From: an uncultured Alphaproteobacteria bacterium
GTDB taxonomy: Bacteria; Pseudomonadota; Alphaproteobacteria; RF32; CAG-239
Length of the DNA: 29,415 nucleotides
Assembly: GCA_900540425.1 (NCBI GenBank)
Contig: UQFU01000013.1
Coordinates: 1 to 29,415, forward strand
Reading direction: 5' to 3'
Part shown: positions 8,469 through 15,269 of the stretch, piece by piece
How positions within the stretch are numbered: the stretch's first letter is position 1
Layout of the letters: every line of letters begins with the position of its first letter
Program-made: the position numbers and the translations under genes
Notes under the pieces: generated by a model
What the model was told of the DNA's origin: nothing
What the model saw: the letters and a program-made list of their open reading frames with translations, nothing else
Database searches by the model: none

Positions 8469-8535
8469 TTAAAATATCCAATTCTCATATTCTTTTGCAG
8501 CTAATTTAAACTGTTTTTCAGGTTTCGTAAAGATG

Positions 8536-8811
8536 TTATCTGGCCTTGTGTAATTTTCGGTTGGGAACCGGAACGGCAAAGCCGATTTCAGGATTGTAAT
8601 TGTTAATCTTATTCAGCAGGTTATAATCCGGATAACCATCGGCCGGAAGTTTGGCCATGGTTTGAACTTTTTTGATTTCCTCCCGGGTTTGGTGTCCGAG
8701 CTTTCCGTCTTCTTCAAGATTGCTGCCTATAATGCGGTTAATAAAGGCCTGAATTTTGGTAATATCGTCGGTTTTGAGCCGGGTTGCCGGCGTTTTTTGC
8801 ACAGGCTGCCA
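8536..8811 (-). pseudogene. Detached C-terminal peptidoglycan-binding domain of the MltB-type gene
   Basis: This stretch continues the mltB frame directly after its TAG (8812-8814). The first three codons after the stop are Trp-Gln-Pro, then GTG at 8800-8802 could serve as a start for an 88-aa product. The residues resemble a PG_binding_1-type three-helix module (KTDDITKIQAFINRIIG, EEDGKLGHQTREEIKKVQ, LPADGYPDYNLLNKI), the domain that MltB homologues of alphaproteobacteria carry at their C-terminus. The coding character is intact, with no further stops over 91 codons, so the interruption is either recent, read through, or the fragment is made separately. No clear ribosome-binding site precedes the GTG. 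Confidence 0.75.
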
Positions 8812-9816
8812 CTACTTGCCAGTTCGGATATAATCGGCAAGAAGGCCAATGGCCAGGGCATAGTTTTCGGAGCGGTTCCATTTCATTATCAGCCAAAAGT
8901 TATCCAACACCAGATAGGCGCGCCCTTTGCGGCCGTCCGGCAGAAGAATTGATGCCTTCCATTTTTTCAGAAGCGGCAGCTTTTGGTTGTTCAGGGTTCT
9001 GACACCGAGCTTTTGCCATTCTTTGACGGTTTTGACATGCCCCTTCCCGCTTTGGGAAAAATCAAAATTCCAAGGCAGGCTGACTTCCATTCCCCAAGGT
9101 TGTTCCGCATTCCAGCCGATTGAGTGCAAATAATTGGCCGCTGATGCCGCAGCATCTTCAAAGGAGTGCCAAATGTCTATTTTTCCGTCATTGTTATAAT
9201 CGACCGCATAGGCGTTGAATGTTGAAGGGATGAACTGAAAGTGCCCCATGGCACCGGCCCAGGAGCCAATCATTCGTTCCGGTTCTATTTGTGAGGCATC
9301 GACAATCTTCAGGGCATGATAAAGCTGTTCGCGGAAAAATTTGGCGCGTCTGGGATCATAGCTTAGCTGCGTCAGGGCACCGATAACAGGATAGGTACCA
9401 TAATTGACGCCATAATTGGTTTCCGCCCCCCAGAAGGCAACCAGATATTCCGGCTGGACGCCATAGCGTTTTTGGATTTTTTGAAACAAGGGATATAGTT
9501 TCAGGTAATTTTCCCGCCCTTTTTTTATTCGCAGCGTGTGCACCATACGGTTGAGATATTCGGGTGAGGTTAAAATAAATTCGGCCTGACGGCGGTCAAT
9601 CTTCACAACTTCGGGAGCCGGGTGATAGTAATCGGTTTGCGCATAAGCTTTGTCAAGCGTCTGCTGAGAAATGCCGCGTTTAAGCATTTCCGACTTCAGA
9701 CTGTTCAGCCAGAGGGTATAGGTATGATGCTCCGGATCCGGCAGTACGCTTGACGAAGCGCAGCAGGAAATCAGCAGAGCAAAGGAAAATGTCGTAACCG
9801 CCAATTTTATTTTCAT
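8812..9816 (-). CDS. mltB: MltB-type lytic murein transglycosylase, catalytic part only (C-terminal domain cut off by in-frame TAG)
   Basis: A 334-aa exported protein of the SltB/MltB (GH103-like) family. It has a hydrophobic signal ending in LLISCCAS, which could be a lipobox. The catalytic domain carries AFWGAETNYGVNYGTYP with the likely catalytic Glu, GAMGHFQFIPSTF, VDYNNDGKIDIWHSFEDA and AANYLHSIGWN, followed by the late conserved NFWLIMKWNRSENYALAIGLLAD. These enzymes cleave the MurNAc-GlcNAc bond of peptidoglycan with anhydro-muropeptide formation. Family members in this class usually continue into a peptidoglycan-binding domain; here a TAG at 8812-8814 stops the protein and that domain follows in the same frame. 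All catalytic-domain motifs are present, so the truncated product may still be active. An AAAGGT ribosome-binding site precedes ATG 9814-9816. Confidence 0.9.
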   Translation of the reverse strand: MKIKLAVTTFSFALLISCCASSSVLPDPEHHTYTLWLNSLKSEMLKRGISQQTLDKAYAQTDYYHPAPEVVKIDRRQAEFILTSPEYLNRMVHTLRIKKGRENYLKLYPLFQKIQKRYGVQPEYLVAFWGAETNYGVNYGTYPVIGALTQLSYDPRRAKFFREQLYHALKIVDASQIEPERMIGSWAGAMGHFQFIPSTFNAYAVDYNNDGKIDIWHSFEDAAASAANYLHSIGWNAEQPWGMEVSLPWNFDFSQSGKGHVKTVKEWQKLGVRTLNNQKLPLLKKWKASILLPDGRKGRAYLVLDNFWLIMKWNRSENYALAIGLLADYIRTGK

Positions 9817-9921
9817 TACAATACCTTTTGTCTTTTTTCAAGATAGCGGAGAAAGGTAAATAAATTTATAAAATCTTGCTTTAAAATAATAAAATATGAA
9901 AAATAATTCTTGACGTTTGAT

Positions 9922-9950
9922 TTGCTTTTAGGTAAAAGAAGCGGTATAAA
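9922..9950 (+). promoter_or_regulatory. Probable sigma70 promoter of tRNA-Ser
   Basis: TTGCTT (9922-9927), 17-bp spacer, TATAAA (9945-9950), ending 14 bp before the mature tRNA 5' end. The -35 is a weak match and the -10 is 5/6. Position and spacing support the assignment. Confidence 0.5.
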
Positions 9951-9964
9951 TCACAATAGCGCAT

Positions 9965-10054
9965 GGAGAGGTGGCAGAGTGGTTTAATGCAGCGGTCTTG
10001 AAAACCGTCGAGGGGGCGACCCCTCCCAGAGTTCGAATCTCTGCCTCTCCGCCA
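9965..10054 (+). tRNA. tRNA-Ser(UGA)
   Basis: A 90-nt class II tRNA. The acceptor stem GGAGAGG (9965-9971) pairs with CCTCTCC (10044-10050), followed by G and an encoded CCA (10052-10054). The anticodon arm GCGGT-CTTGAAA-ACCGT gives anticodon TGA, reading serine UCA and related codons. A long variable arm (CGAGGGGGCGACCCCTC) is typical of tRNA-Ser, and the T-arm has GTTCGAATC. It points against the surrounding leftward genes and has its own promoter and terminator. Its 3' end is repeated 217 bp downstream (see findings). Confidence 0.97.
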
Positions 10055-10057
10055 ATT
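10044..10057 (+). repeat. 14-bp direct repeat, copy 1 (tRNA-Ser 3' end)
   Basis: CCTCTCCGCCAATT, covering the acceptor-stem 3' strand, discriminator, CCA and three following bases. An identical copy lies at 10261-10274. Such pairs are classic footprints of site-specific integration at tRNA 3' ends, though only about 217 bp separate the copies and no integrase is present. Confidence 0.8.
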
Positions 10058-10058
10058 T

Positions 10059-10087
10059 AGCCCAGCCACAAGGCCGGGCTTTTTTTT
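10059..10087 (+). terminator. Terminator of tRNA-Ser
   Basis: A hairpin with outer arms AGCCC (10059-10063) and GGGCT (10076-10080) and inner GCC/GGC pairing around ACAA is followed by a run of eight T. It lies 5 nt after the tRNA CCA end. Confidence 0.85.
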
Positions 10088-10260
10088 GTGGGCGGGGAAC
10101 GGTTCAAACTTCGCTTTGCAAGCTCGTTTTTACCGGGCAGAGCTCGTCCTCTTGGGCATCTAAACTCTCTGCGGTTGCTTCGCTGCCCTGGTTCGTTAAG
10201 ATGTTCCCAAGAACTTGCAGATAAAAACAACCGGAGCGGCGGTTGTTTTTGCTTAGCGTT
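10088..10260. other. Structured non-coding island between the two tRNA-end repeats
   Basis: About 170 bp with no credible gene; short frames on the minus strand here lack ribosome-binding sites and read across the hairpins. It contains nested inverted repeats: CTTGGGCATC (10151-10160) pairs with GATGTTCCCAAG (10200-10211) leaving a TT bulge, GCAGAG (in 10137-10142) can pair with CTCTGC (10166-10171), and a perfect 11-bp stem lies at 10223-10250. It could be a small structured RNA, a remnant of a tiny integrated element, or a palindromic repeat family member. Nothing here fixes the strand. Confidence 0.4.
10223..10250. terminator. Perfect 11-bp stem-loop with terminal T/A runs, possible bidirectional terminator
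   Basis: AAAAACAACCG (10223-10233), loop GAGCGG, CGGTTGTTTTT (10240-10250). The T5 tail on either strand fits a terminator, but the stem has few G-C pairs, so it may instead be part of a structured element. Confidence 0.5.
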
Positions 10261-10274
10261 CCTCTCCGCCAATT
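10261..10274 (+). repeat. 14-bp direct repeat, copy 2 (duplicate of tRNA-Ser 3' end)
   Basis: The same CCTCTCCGCCAATT as at 10044-10057. The sequence just upstream does not resemble a tRNA body, so it is a 3'-end duplicate rather than a second tRNA gene. Confidence 0.8.
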
Positions 10275-10284
10275 ACATACATCT

Positions 10285-10327
10285 AAAAAAGCAAAAGACG
10301 GTGTCAAAACCGTCTTTTGCTTTTTTT
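10285..10327. terminator. Strong bidirectional terminator
   Basis: A perfect 17-bp stem: AAAAAAGCAAAAGACGG (10285-10301), loop TGTCAAAA, then the complement at 10310-10326, ending in seven T on the plus strand and six T on the minus strand. It can end rightward transcription from the tRNA-Ser side and leftward transcription from the MFS/small-ORF side. Confidence 0.85.
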
Positions 10328-10334
10328 AATACCA

Positions 10335-10583
10335 TTATTTCCGGCGGAGATTTTTCTCCTTTCGGGCTAGTCTGGCACTTCGCTGAGATTGACCGCAGGT
10401 TCTTTTTATTCCCTGCATATTAGAATAATTCTCAGCCTTGGTTGTCGGATAATTTTTTATCTCATGGGGATTTTTCTTTTCTTGCGCAAAACCAGAACCT
10501 TCCGGTGACAAGAGGTGAAACACCCGTATCGGAAACGTTAATAACATTCCGACAACGTACGAAACATAATGTTGAACTTTCAT
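10335..10583 (-). CDS. Doubtful small ORF, 82 aa, unknown
   Basis: Not recognised. It opens with a short hydrophobic stretch (YVVGMLLTFPIRVFHLL) and continues as a basic, polar tail (SQRSARLARKEKNLRRK). The ATG has no clear ribosome-binding site upstream and the 5' flank is very AT-rich. In favour: the stop lies only 8 bp from the bidirectional terminator at 10285-10327, and it is on the strand of the MFS gene, which ends 107 bp upstream. It may be a chance frame in decayed or repeat DNA. The 10584-10689 gap holds only AT-rich sequence with no structure I can support. Confidence 0.3.
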   Translation of the reverse strand: MKVQHYVSYVVGMLLTFPIRVFHLLSPEGSGFAQEKKNPHEIKNYPTTKAENYSNMQGIKRTCGQSQRSARLARKEKNLRRK

Positions 10584-10689
10584 AGTAATTTTATTTAATT
10601 AAACAATACTTATTTTATTAAAGTTATTTTACATATCTGTAATTAAAAATTAATGATTTTGTAAAATTTTATATATTTTCGACAAATAA

Positions 10690-12081
10690 TCAAAACTTTC
10701 GGGCCGGTATTCGGTTTCGCCAGTTGGCTTCAATCCGCTCCAGCGAAATTCCTTTGGTCTCAGGAACAAAAAAGAAGACAAACACCAGGCATAACACCGA
10801 TATGACGCCGAAAATCCAGAAAGTGTAACCTTCGCCGATTTTGGATACCAATATCGGAAAAGAGGAAACGACAATCAGGTTGAACGTAAAGTTGGCGACA
10901 GTACAGATTCCCATCGCAAAACCGCGGATTTTGAGGGGCAGGACTTCTGAAACCATAATCCAGCCAATCGGTCCGAGACTGAATGCAAAGCAGGCAATGT
11001 AGACAATAACGCTGCCGACCGCCACCCAACGCAAGCTTTCGCCTAAGATGTCGCCAAACCGGAAAGCCGTTCCCAGACAAGCCAAGGCAATCAGCATCCC
11101 GCTCAACCCGGCATATAACAGGGGTTTTCTTCCCCAACGGTCCGTAAACGCAATTGCGACAATAGTCATAACAAAATTAACTGCTCCAACGCCGATTGTG
11201 GCATAGATGGCGCTGGTATTAGATGCGAATCCGGCATTTTGGAAAATTGTTGCCGTATAATAGATTATGGTATTGATGCCCGTACATATCTGGGCAAACA
11301 TCATGCCGACCCCGACAAAGACCGGCATCAGCATCCAACGCTGAAAACTGACTTTTTCTCCGGCCGATTTTTCGGCTTCAAGATTCTGTTTAATTTCCTT
11401 GATTTGTCTGGTAACGCTTTTATCCGGTTCAATTTTTTTAAACACGGCTTTAGCTTCGCTTTCACGTTGTTTGCTCAACAGCCAGCGCGGGGTGTCTTCC
11501 AAAAATATAATGCCGGCAAGCAGGATCAGAGCGGGAAGCACCCCTGCCCCCATCATCCAACGCCAATTATACACGGCTTCGGCAAAGGCGCCGTTTACCA
11601 GATAGGAGAACAGGATACCGGCCGTGATTGCCAGCTGAAACAGCGAGACGAGCATTCCACGAATGCGCTGCGGCGCTATTTCCGACAAATAAACCGGAAC
11701 AACAAAGTTAACCATGCCGACGGCAAGGCCAATCATCATGCGCGAGATAACAAGCCAGGTGATGTCAGGCGAAAAAGCGCAAAGAACCGAGGCAACAATA
11801 AAGATAACCGCTGTGGCGACAATGACTTTTTTTCTGCCGTACAAGTCAGCAAGAAAACCATTTCCGGCGGCGCCGATAATTGCCCCGATAATGGCGGCGC
11901 TGACCAGAAGGCTTTGCTGGTCTTCCCCTAAATTCCAGTCGGATTTTATGAAAAGCAACGCCCCGGAGATAACCCCCATGTCGAAGCCTGACAGCAAACC
12001 GCCCAGGGAGGCAACGATTGTGATAATATACAGCCAAAAGTGTTTCTTAATCCCGGATTGGGGTGAGGTTTGTATTTTCAT
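10690..12081 (-). CDS. Sugar porter family MFS transporter (XylE/GalP-like)
   Basis: A 463-aa, 12-helix major facilitator. Sugar-porter signatures are in order: FLADLYGRKK between TM2 and TM3, an RxxxGLAVG stretch (SRMMIGLAVGM), PVYLSEIAPQRIRG after TM4, EDTPRWLLSK (PESPR-type) after TM6, the Gln/Asn-rich helix 7 region FAQICTGINTIIYY, TDRWGRKPLL between TM8 and TM9, and PETKGISLE after TM12. The family imports hexoses, pentoses or inositols by proton symport across the inner membrane; the substrate cannot be fixed here and no catabolic genes flank it. It is monocistronic or followed only by the doubtful ORF at 10335, and has a good sigma70 promoter at 12119-12147. Both the 10285-10327 terminator downstream and that promoter suggest an independent unit. 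Confidence 0.92.
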   Translation of the reverse strand: MKIQTSPQSGIKKHFWLYIITIVASLGGLLSGFDMGVISGALLFIKSDWNLGEDQQSLLVSAAIIGAIIGAAGNGFLADLYGRKKVIVATAVIFIVASVLCAFSPDITWLVISRMMIGLAVGMVNFVVPVYLSEIAPQRIRGMLVSLFQLAITAGILFSYLVNGAFAEAVYNWRWMMGAGVLPALILLAGIIFLEDTPRWLLSKQRESEAKAVFKKIEPDKSVTRQIKEIKQNLEAEKSAGEKVSFQRWMLMPVFVGVGMMFAQICTGINTIIYYTATIFQNAGFASNTSAIYATIGVGAVNFVMTIVAIAFTDRWGRKPLLYAGLSGMLIALACLGTAFRFGDILGESLRWVAVGSVIVYIACFAFSLGPIGWIMVSEVLPLKIRGFAMGICTVANFTFNLIVVSSFPILVSKIGEGYTFWIFGVISVLCLVFVFFFVPETKGISLERIEANWRNRIPARKF

Positions 12082-12118
12082 AGCCCGGCCTTTCGATGAT
12101 TAGAACGATATGTTATAT

Positions 12119-12147
12119 ATTATACTTATTAATCCCGCTTTATTCAA
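12119..12147 (-). promoter_or_regulatory. Sigma70-type promoter of the MFS gene
   Basis: On the minus strand TTGAAT (12142-12147), 17-bp spacer, perfect TATAAT (12119-12124). It would start transcription near 12112, about 30 nt before the ATG at 12081, which has GAAAGG upstream. Confidence 0.75.
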
Positions 12148-12168
12148 CACAGAACTTTGCCGTCGTGC

Positions 12169-12197
12169 AAAAAGGAGGACCGGCAAACGATCCCCCT
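12169..12197 (-). terminator. Probable terminator after the tail-fibre assembly gene
   Basis: On the minus strand AGGGGGA (12191-12197) pairs with TCCTCCT (12173-12179) with one G-U, followed by TTTT. It lies 10 bp after the stop at 12207 and separates the fibre pair from the MFS promoter. Confidence 0.6.
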
Positions 12198-12206
12198 CTC
12201 GTTGTC

Positions 12207-12950
12207 TTATTCTTTATTCCAGCTGATTTCGGCGATTTCAGCTGCCGTTTTGGCGGCAGCAAGAGCCGTTTTCAATGCAGTTGCCTTTTGATGGCAGCTG
12301 TTTGACCATTGTGCCAAAGCGGCAACCAGTCCTTGAAGTTCTGCCGCAGTCAGGTCGATTGTCGTATTATCCTGACACGTCCAGGTAATTGTAGGTTTCG
12401 GCTCACCCTCCGCAACGGCAATTAGTTGCATGGCTTGTGCAGCACAGCTTATCCGCTGGCAGGAAATCTGGTCGCTGTCAAACGTTTTCCCCATATATTC
12501 AAATCCGCTTTGCTCGGCAGCATCGCGGGCAGCATTAATTTCCGCCCGCTTCTCCTGCTTGGCTAGATCCAGCGGTTTCTCAGGGAGGCGGCTCGCCAAA
12601 TAATAGTTACCATCATAACCGCGAATAATATTCTCGGTTGCTTTGATGCAAGTTTCGGAGAAACGGTAGCCGGCAAAAGCGCCGACTTTTCCGCCTTCCA
12701 ACGGTTCATACCAAGTTTGGGCTCCATAGGCGACAGCGACAGGAAAACCGTTTTCATCCCATTCCAAATGTTTGCCGCCGGCTGATTCCTTTTGCAAAGC
12801 CCGGTACTCTGTTTCGGATATTTCAAGAGGCTGTTCAATATCTTCAGGATTAAGGCTGAAAATGTGCTTGCCGTCATCTTTTGATTTTCCATAAAAATAA
12901 AGCACCGGTTCCGGTGCATCAAATTCTTCATCAAGAATTTCACTATCCAT
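12207..12950 (-). CDS. Phage tail-fibre-assembly-type protein with DUF4376-like C-terminal domain
   Basis: A 247-aa protein. The N-terminal half resembles tail-fibre-assembly proteins (short strands, DENGFPVAV, and a QTWYEPLEGG stretch). From about residue 125 it matches the DUF4376 pattern: KRAEINAARDAAEQSGFEYMGKTFDSD, SCQRISCAAQAM, ITWTCQDNTTIDLTAAELQGL and a helical tail with H-x-K. In phages this domain sits at the end of fibres or in the small gene right after the fibre gene and is thought to help fibre folding or receptor contact. It starts 16 bp after the fibre gene stop with a GGAG ribosome-binding site, so the two are co-expressed. No other phage gene is nearby. Confidence 0.75.
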   Translation of the reverse strand: MDSEILDEEFDAPEPVLYFYGKSKDDGKHIFSLNPEDIEQPLEISETEYRALQKESAGGKHLEWDENGFPVAVAYGAQTWYEPLEGGKVGAFAGYRFSETCIKATENIIRGYDGNYYLASRLPEKPLDLAKQEKRAEINAARDAAEQSGFEYMGKTFDSDQISCQRISCAAQAMQLIAVAEGEPKPTITWTCQDNTTIDLTAAELQGLVAALAQWSNSCHQKATALKTALAAAKTAAEIAEISWNKE

Positions 12951-12965
12951 CTTTTTTCTCCTTTT

Positions 12966-15131
12966 TTATATATAAGGTATGAATATAGCTTCGTACATAT
13001 CGTGGGAATAGGAAATTTTATCTCCTTCGCCCAGCAGGAAAACAACCTGAATACCGTTAACAGAACTTCCTGCCGATCCCATACCATGACTGAAAACAAG
13101 AATATCGTTAATGTAAAAAAGCAAATTTGCGTTTTGATAGGTATCCCGGGCACAAATAATGGCCATGCCGGCGCTTGGCGCCGTCCAGCCGGCCATTGTG
13201 GCCGGTTCGGTGATTTTGGCGGCCCAATTAGGAACACCGCCATATTTTTTTACATAGCTTTTGGTCCAGGAGGTTGTGGTAATCTGACTGTCGTTGGCGG
13301 TAAGCGCCGGGGTTTTGGTCATTTCGCTGACAATGTTTCCCGAAGCATCGCGTCGATATCCAATTTGCGCTCCCAGACTTCCGTTGCTGTTGTTAATCCG
13401 CAAAATACTGTATGAGCTTCCGTTGCTCGAGGCGCCAATCAGCATGTCTCCAACTTTATTGCCGGCTGCATCATAGCCGATAAGGTTGGGTATGCTCATA
13501 CCGGCAGGTTGGCTCAAGATTGAAGTTTTAAAAGTATTATTGCGGGTGAAGACGTTATCGGCGTCTACCTTGGCGCTTTCCTGCTCATTGGCTGCCCGAA
13601 ACGGTTGCCGGACATTCAGCCGGCTGATTTTACCATTATTTCCCGTAAAGATTCCGATTTGAGCAAGTAGGGTATATTTATTCCATGTCGCGCCATAATC
13701 TCCTGTGGAATAATAAAAATTATCAGTCGTGTTAAACAACAAACACCATTGTGAGGAGGTACTTATAAAACTGTCTGAAACATAAAATCCACTAAAGACC
13801 TGATTTCTTTTAAATCCTCCGCCCGAGGTGAAACCCAAGAAATAATCATTGTTCCCGGGTATCTCCTCACTAACCGCAGGGTTAAGCGTCGTATATTCAA
13901 AGTTATTCAGGCTGCCGTCACTATTTCGGCCGTTAGGCATAAGAAGCTTTACGCCGGGAAGCGCAAACAAGCAGCTGCCGATAAAACCAAAACCGTTAAA
14001 CGGCGGCTCATACGATGTAATTCCGATACCGTTGACAATATTAATCACAACCAAAGGAAAGGAACATCCGCTTTGCCAGGTTGCGCCGGTATCAAAAGTA
14101 TATTTTATCAGATTATTGACCGTATCGTACCAAAAAGCATATTTTGTTGACGGTATTGGTGCGGTTTGGCCGCTAAAAGTCTGATCAAGCTTCAATGCCT
14201 GAAGAGTTCCGTTTGGCAACAAAACCAGATTATGCGGAGCCGTGGCAAAATTCTGAGCAGAAAAATTAATGTCTGAGCTTATGGCTATTTCTGAAAAATT
14301 ACCTTTTCCATTGGGTTTATATAATTTTGAACCGGCTTTTAAGGTTATTACATTATTGTTTAGTGCTAATTTTATATTCTGCGGAATTTCCAGGATGCAA
14401 TTAGAAAGTCGGTTATACAATCCGGTACTGGACGTTGTTTCAGCATATGATTTTGCTTCTTCCGCCCAGCGCTTGGCCGAGCCTTCGGCGCGTTCATCCT
14501 GTGTTCCGACAGCCCAGGTTCTGGCCAGTTCTGCGCTTGCCGCCGCATTGTTCTTGGCATTTTGGGCTGACGTTTGATTGGCCAGAACATTGGCTTCGGA
14601 AGCCAAAACGGTTTCTTTGGTTTCAACCATCAGGCTTTCCAACTCATCATAAGCCAGGTTTGAATTACGCAAAGAGGCGCCGTTTTGATCCCAGACAATA
14701 GCCTTGCCGTTTTCGGGAACCGGCAATTTAACCATTTGTGCAGATTCGGAATATGGCGGAAAGCTGACGCTGCGGCTTATCTGTTCATTAAGCTGCTGCA
14801 AACAGGCAATTTGATAATCCAATTCGTGATTGATGGCTTTGGCACGAAAGGCACCGCTTTCCTGAAAATCGCTGGTTCTTTTGATTTCCAGATTGCGCAG
14901 CAAAGTAATAATTTTTCCGTTTTGAGGAGCCGATGCAAAAACAACTTCACCGCCTTCGCTGTTTCCGGCTCCGGTTACGCTGTATCCGCTTTTTATCAAT
15001 GTGTCATCAATATAGACGTTCATATCCTGTTCGGAAAAAATAGGAAAAACAAAGCTGAATGCCGTAGTCGTACCGTCAGCAACATATCTGACGCGGGGAC
15101 TTACGGCATCTATTATTATGTCATCGCTCAT
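12966..15131 (-). CDS. Phage-type tail fibre protein
   Basis: A 721-aa protein from ATG 15129-15131, chosen because AAAGGA lies upstream; an in-frame start 105 nt earlier would run through the terminator hairpin. The N-terminal ~110 residues match the virion-attachment domain of T7-gp17-like fibres (VRYVADGTTTAFSFVFPIF, DMNVYIDDTLI, GYSVTG, ITLLRNLEIKRTSDFQESGAF, HELDYQIACLQQLNEQISR). About residues 150-240 form an Ala-rich heptad region (SAQNAKNNAAASAELARTWA, SAKRWAEEAKSYAE) typical of fibre shafts. The long remainder is Gly/Asn/Ser/Thr-rich beta structure, ending in a compact tip (INDILVFSHGMGSAG... EAIFIPYI). Fibres bind host surface receptors. It lacks any neighbouring capsid, baseplate or lysis gene. 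Confidence 0.85.
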   Translation of the reverse strand: MSDDIIIDAVSPRVRYVADGTTTAFSFVFPIFSEQDMNVYIDDTLIKSGYSVTGAGNSEGGEVVFASAPQNGKIITLLRNLEIKRTSDFQESGAFRAKAINHELDYQIACLQQLNEQISRSVSFPPYSESAQMVKLPVPENGKAIVWDQNGASLRNSNLAYDELESLMVETKETVLASEANVLANQTSAQNAKNNAAASAELARTWAVGTQDERAEGSAKRWAEEAKSYAETTSSTGLYNRLSNCILEIPQNIKLALNNNVITLKAGSKLYKPNGKGNFSEIAISSDINFSAQNFATAPHNLVLLPNGTLQALKLDQTFSGQTAPIPSTKYAFWYDTVNNLIKYTFDTGATWQSGCSFPLVVINIVNGIGITSYEPPFNGFGFIGSCLFALPGVKLLMPNGRNSDGSLNNFEYTTLNPAVSEEIPGNNDYFLGFTSGGGFKRNQVFSGFYVSDSFISTSSQWCLLFNTTDNFYYSTGDYGATWNKYTLLAQIGIFTGNNGKISRLNVRQPFRAANEQESAKVDADNVFTRNNTFKTSILSQPAGMSIPNLIGYDAAGNKVGDMLIGASSNGSSYSILRINNSNGSLGAQIGYRRDASGNIVSEMTKTPALTANDSQITTTSWTKSYVKKYGGVPNWAAKITEPATMAGWTAPSAGMAIICARDTYQNANLLFYINDILVFSHGMGSAGSSVNGIQVVFLLGEGDKISYSHDMYEAIFIPYI

Positions 15132-15162
15132 TTTATGATCCTTTTTGGTAAAATTTAAAAAC

Positions 15163-15189
15163 AAAAAAACGCACAGTTTCCTGTGCGCT
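15163..15189 (-). terminator. Intrinsic-terminator hairpin between promoter and tail-fibre gene (possible attenuator)
   Basis: On the minus strand CGCACAG (15181-15187), loop GAAA, CTGTGCG (15170-15176), then seven T (15163-15169). It could end transcription from the upstream kinase-like gene, but it also lies downstream of the promoter at 15227-15255 and so would act on the fibre transcript. Confidence 0.8.
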
Positions 15190-15226
15190 TTTGTCTCCGG
15201 GCACATTTGTCCCAAGTGACAAGAAC

Positions 15227-15255
15227 TGTATATCATAATAAACTTAATTTGTCAA
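15227..15255 (-). promoter_or_regulatory. Sigma70-type promoter for the tail-fibre genes
   Basis: On the minus strand a perfect TTGACA (15250-15255), 17-bp spacer, TATACA (15227-15232, 4/6). It sits 15 bp after the stop of the kinase-like gene and would make a leader of about 90 nt that includes the hairpin at 15163-15189. Confidence 0.7.
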
Positions 15256-15269
15256 GGATTTTATTCCTA

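Noticed and set aside
8812..8814. Genome-wide reassignment of TAG as the explanation for the MltB interruption
   Set aside because: TAG ends the PhnP-like, hflX, trkA and coiled-coil genes at expected C-termini, so it works as a normal stop in this genome.
10057..10307. Two overlapping leftward 67-71-aa frames after tRNA-Ser
   Set aside because: They read through the hairpins and the tRNA-end repeat, are Arg/Ser/Pro-rich and lack ribosome-binding sites.
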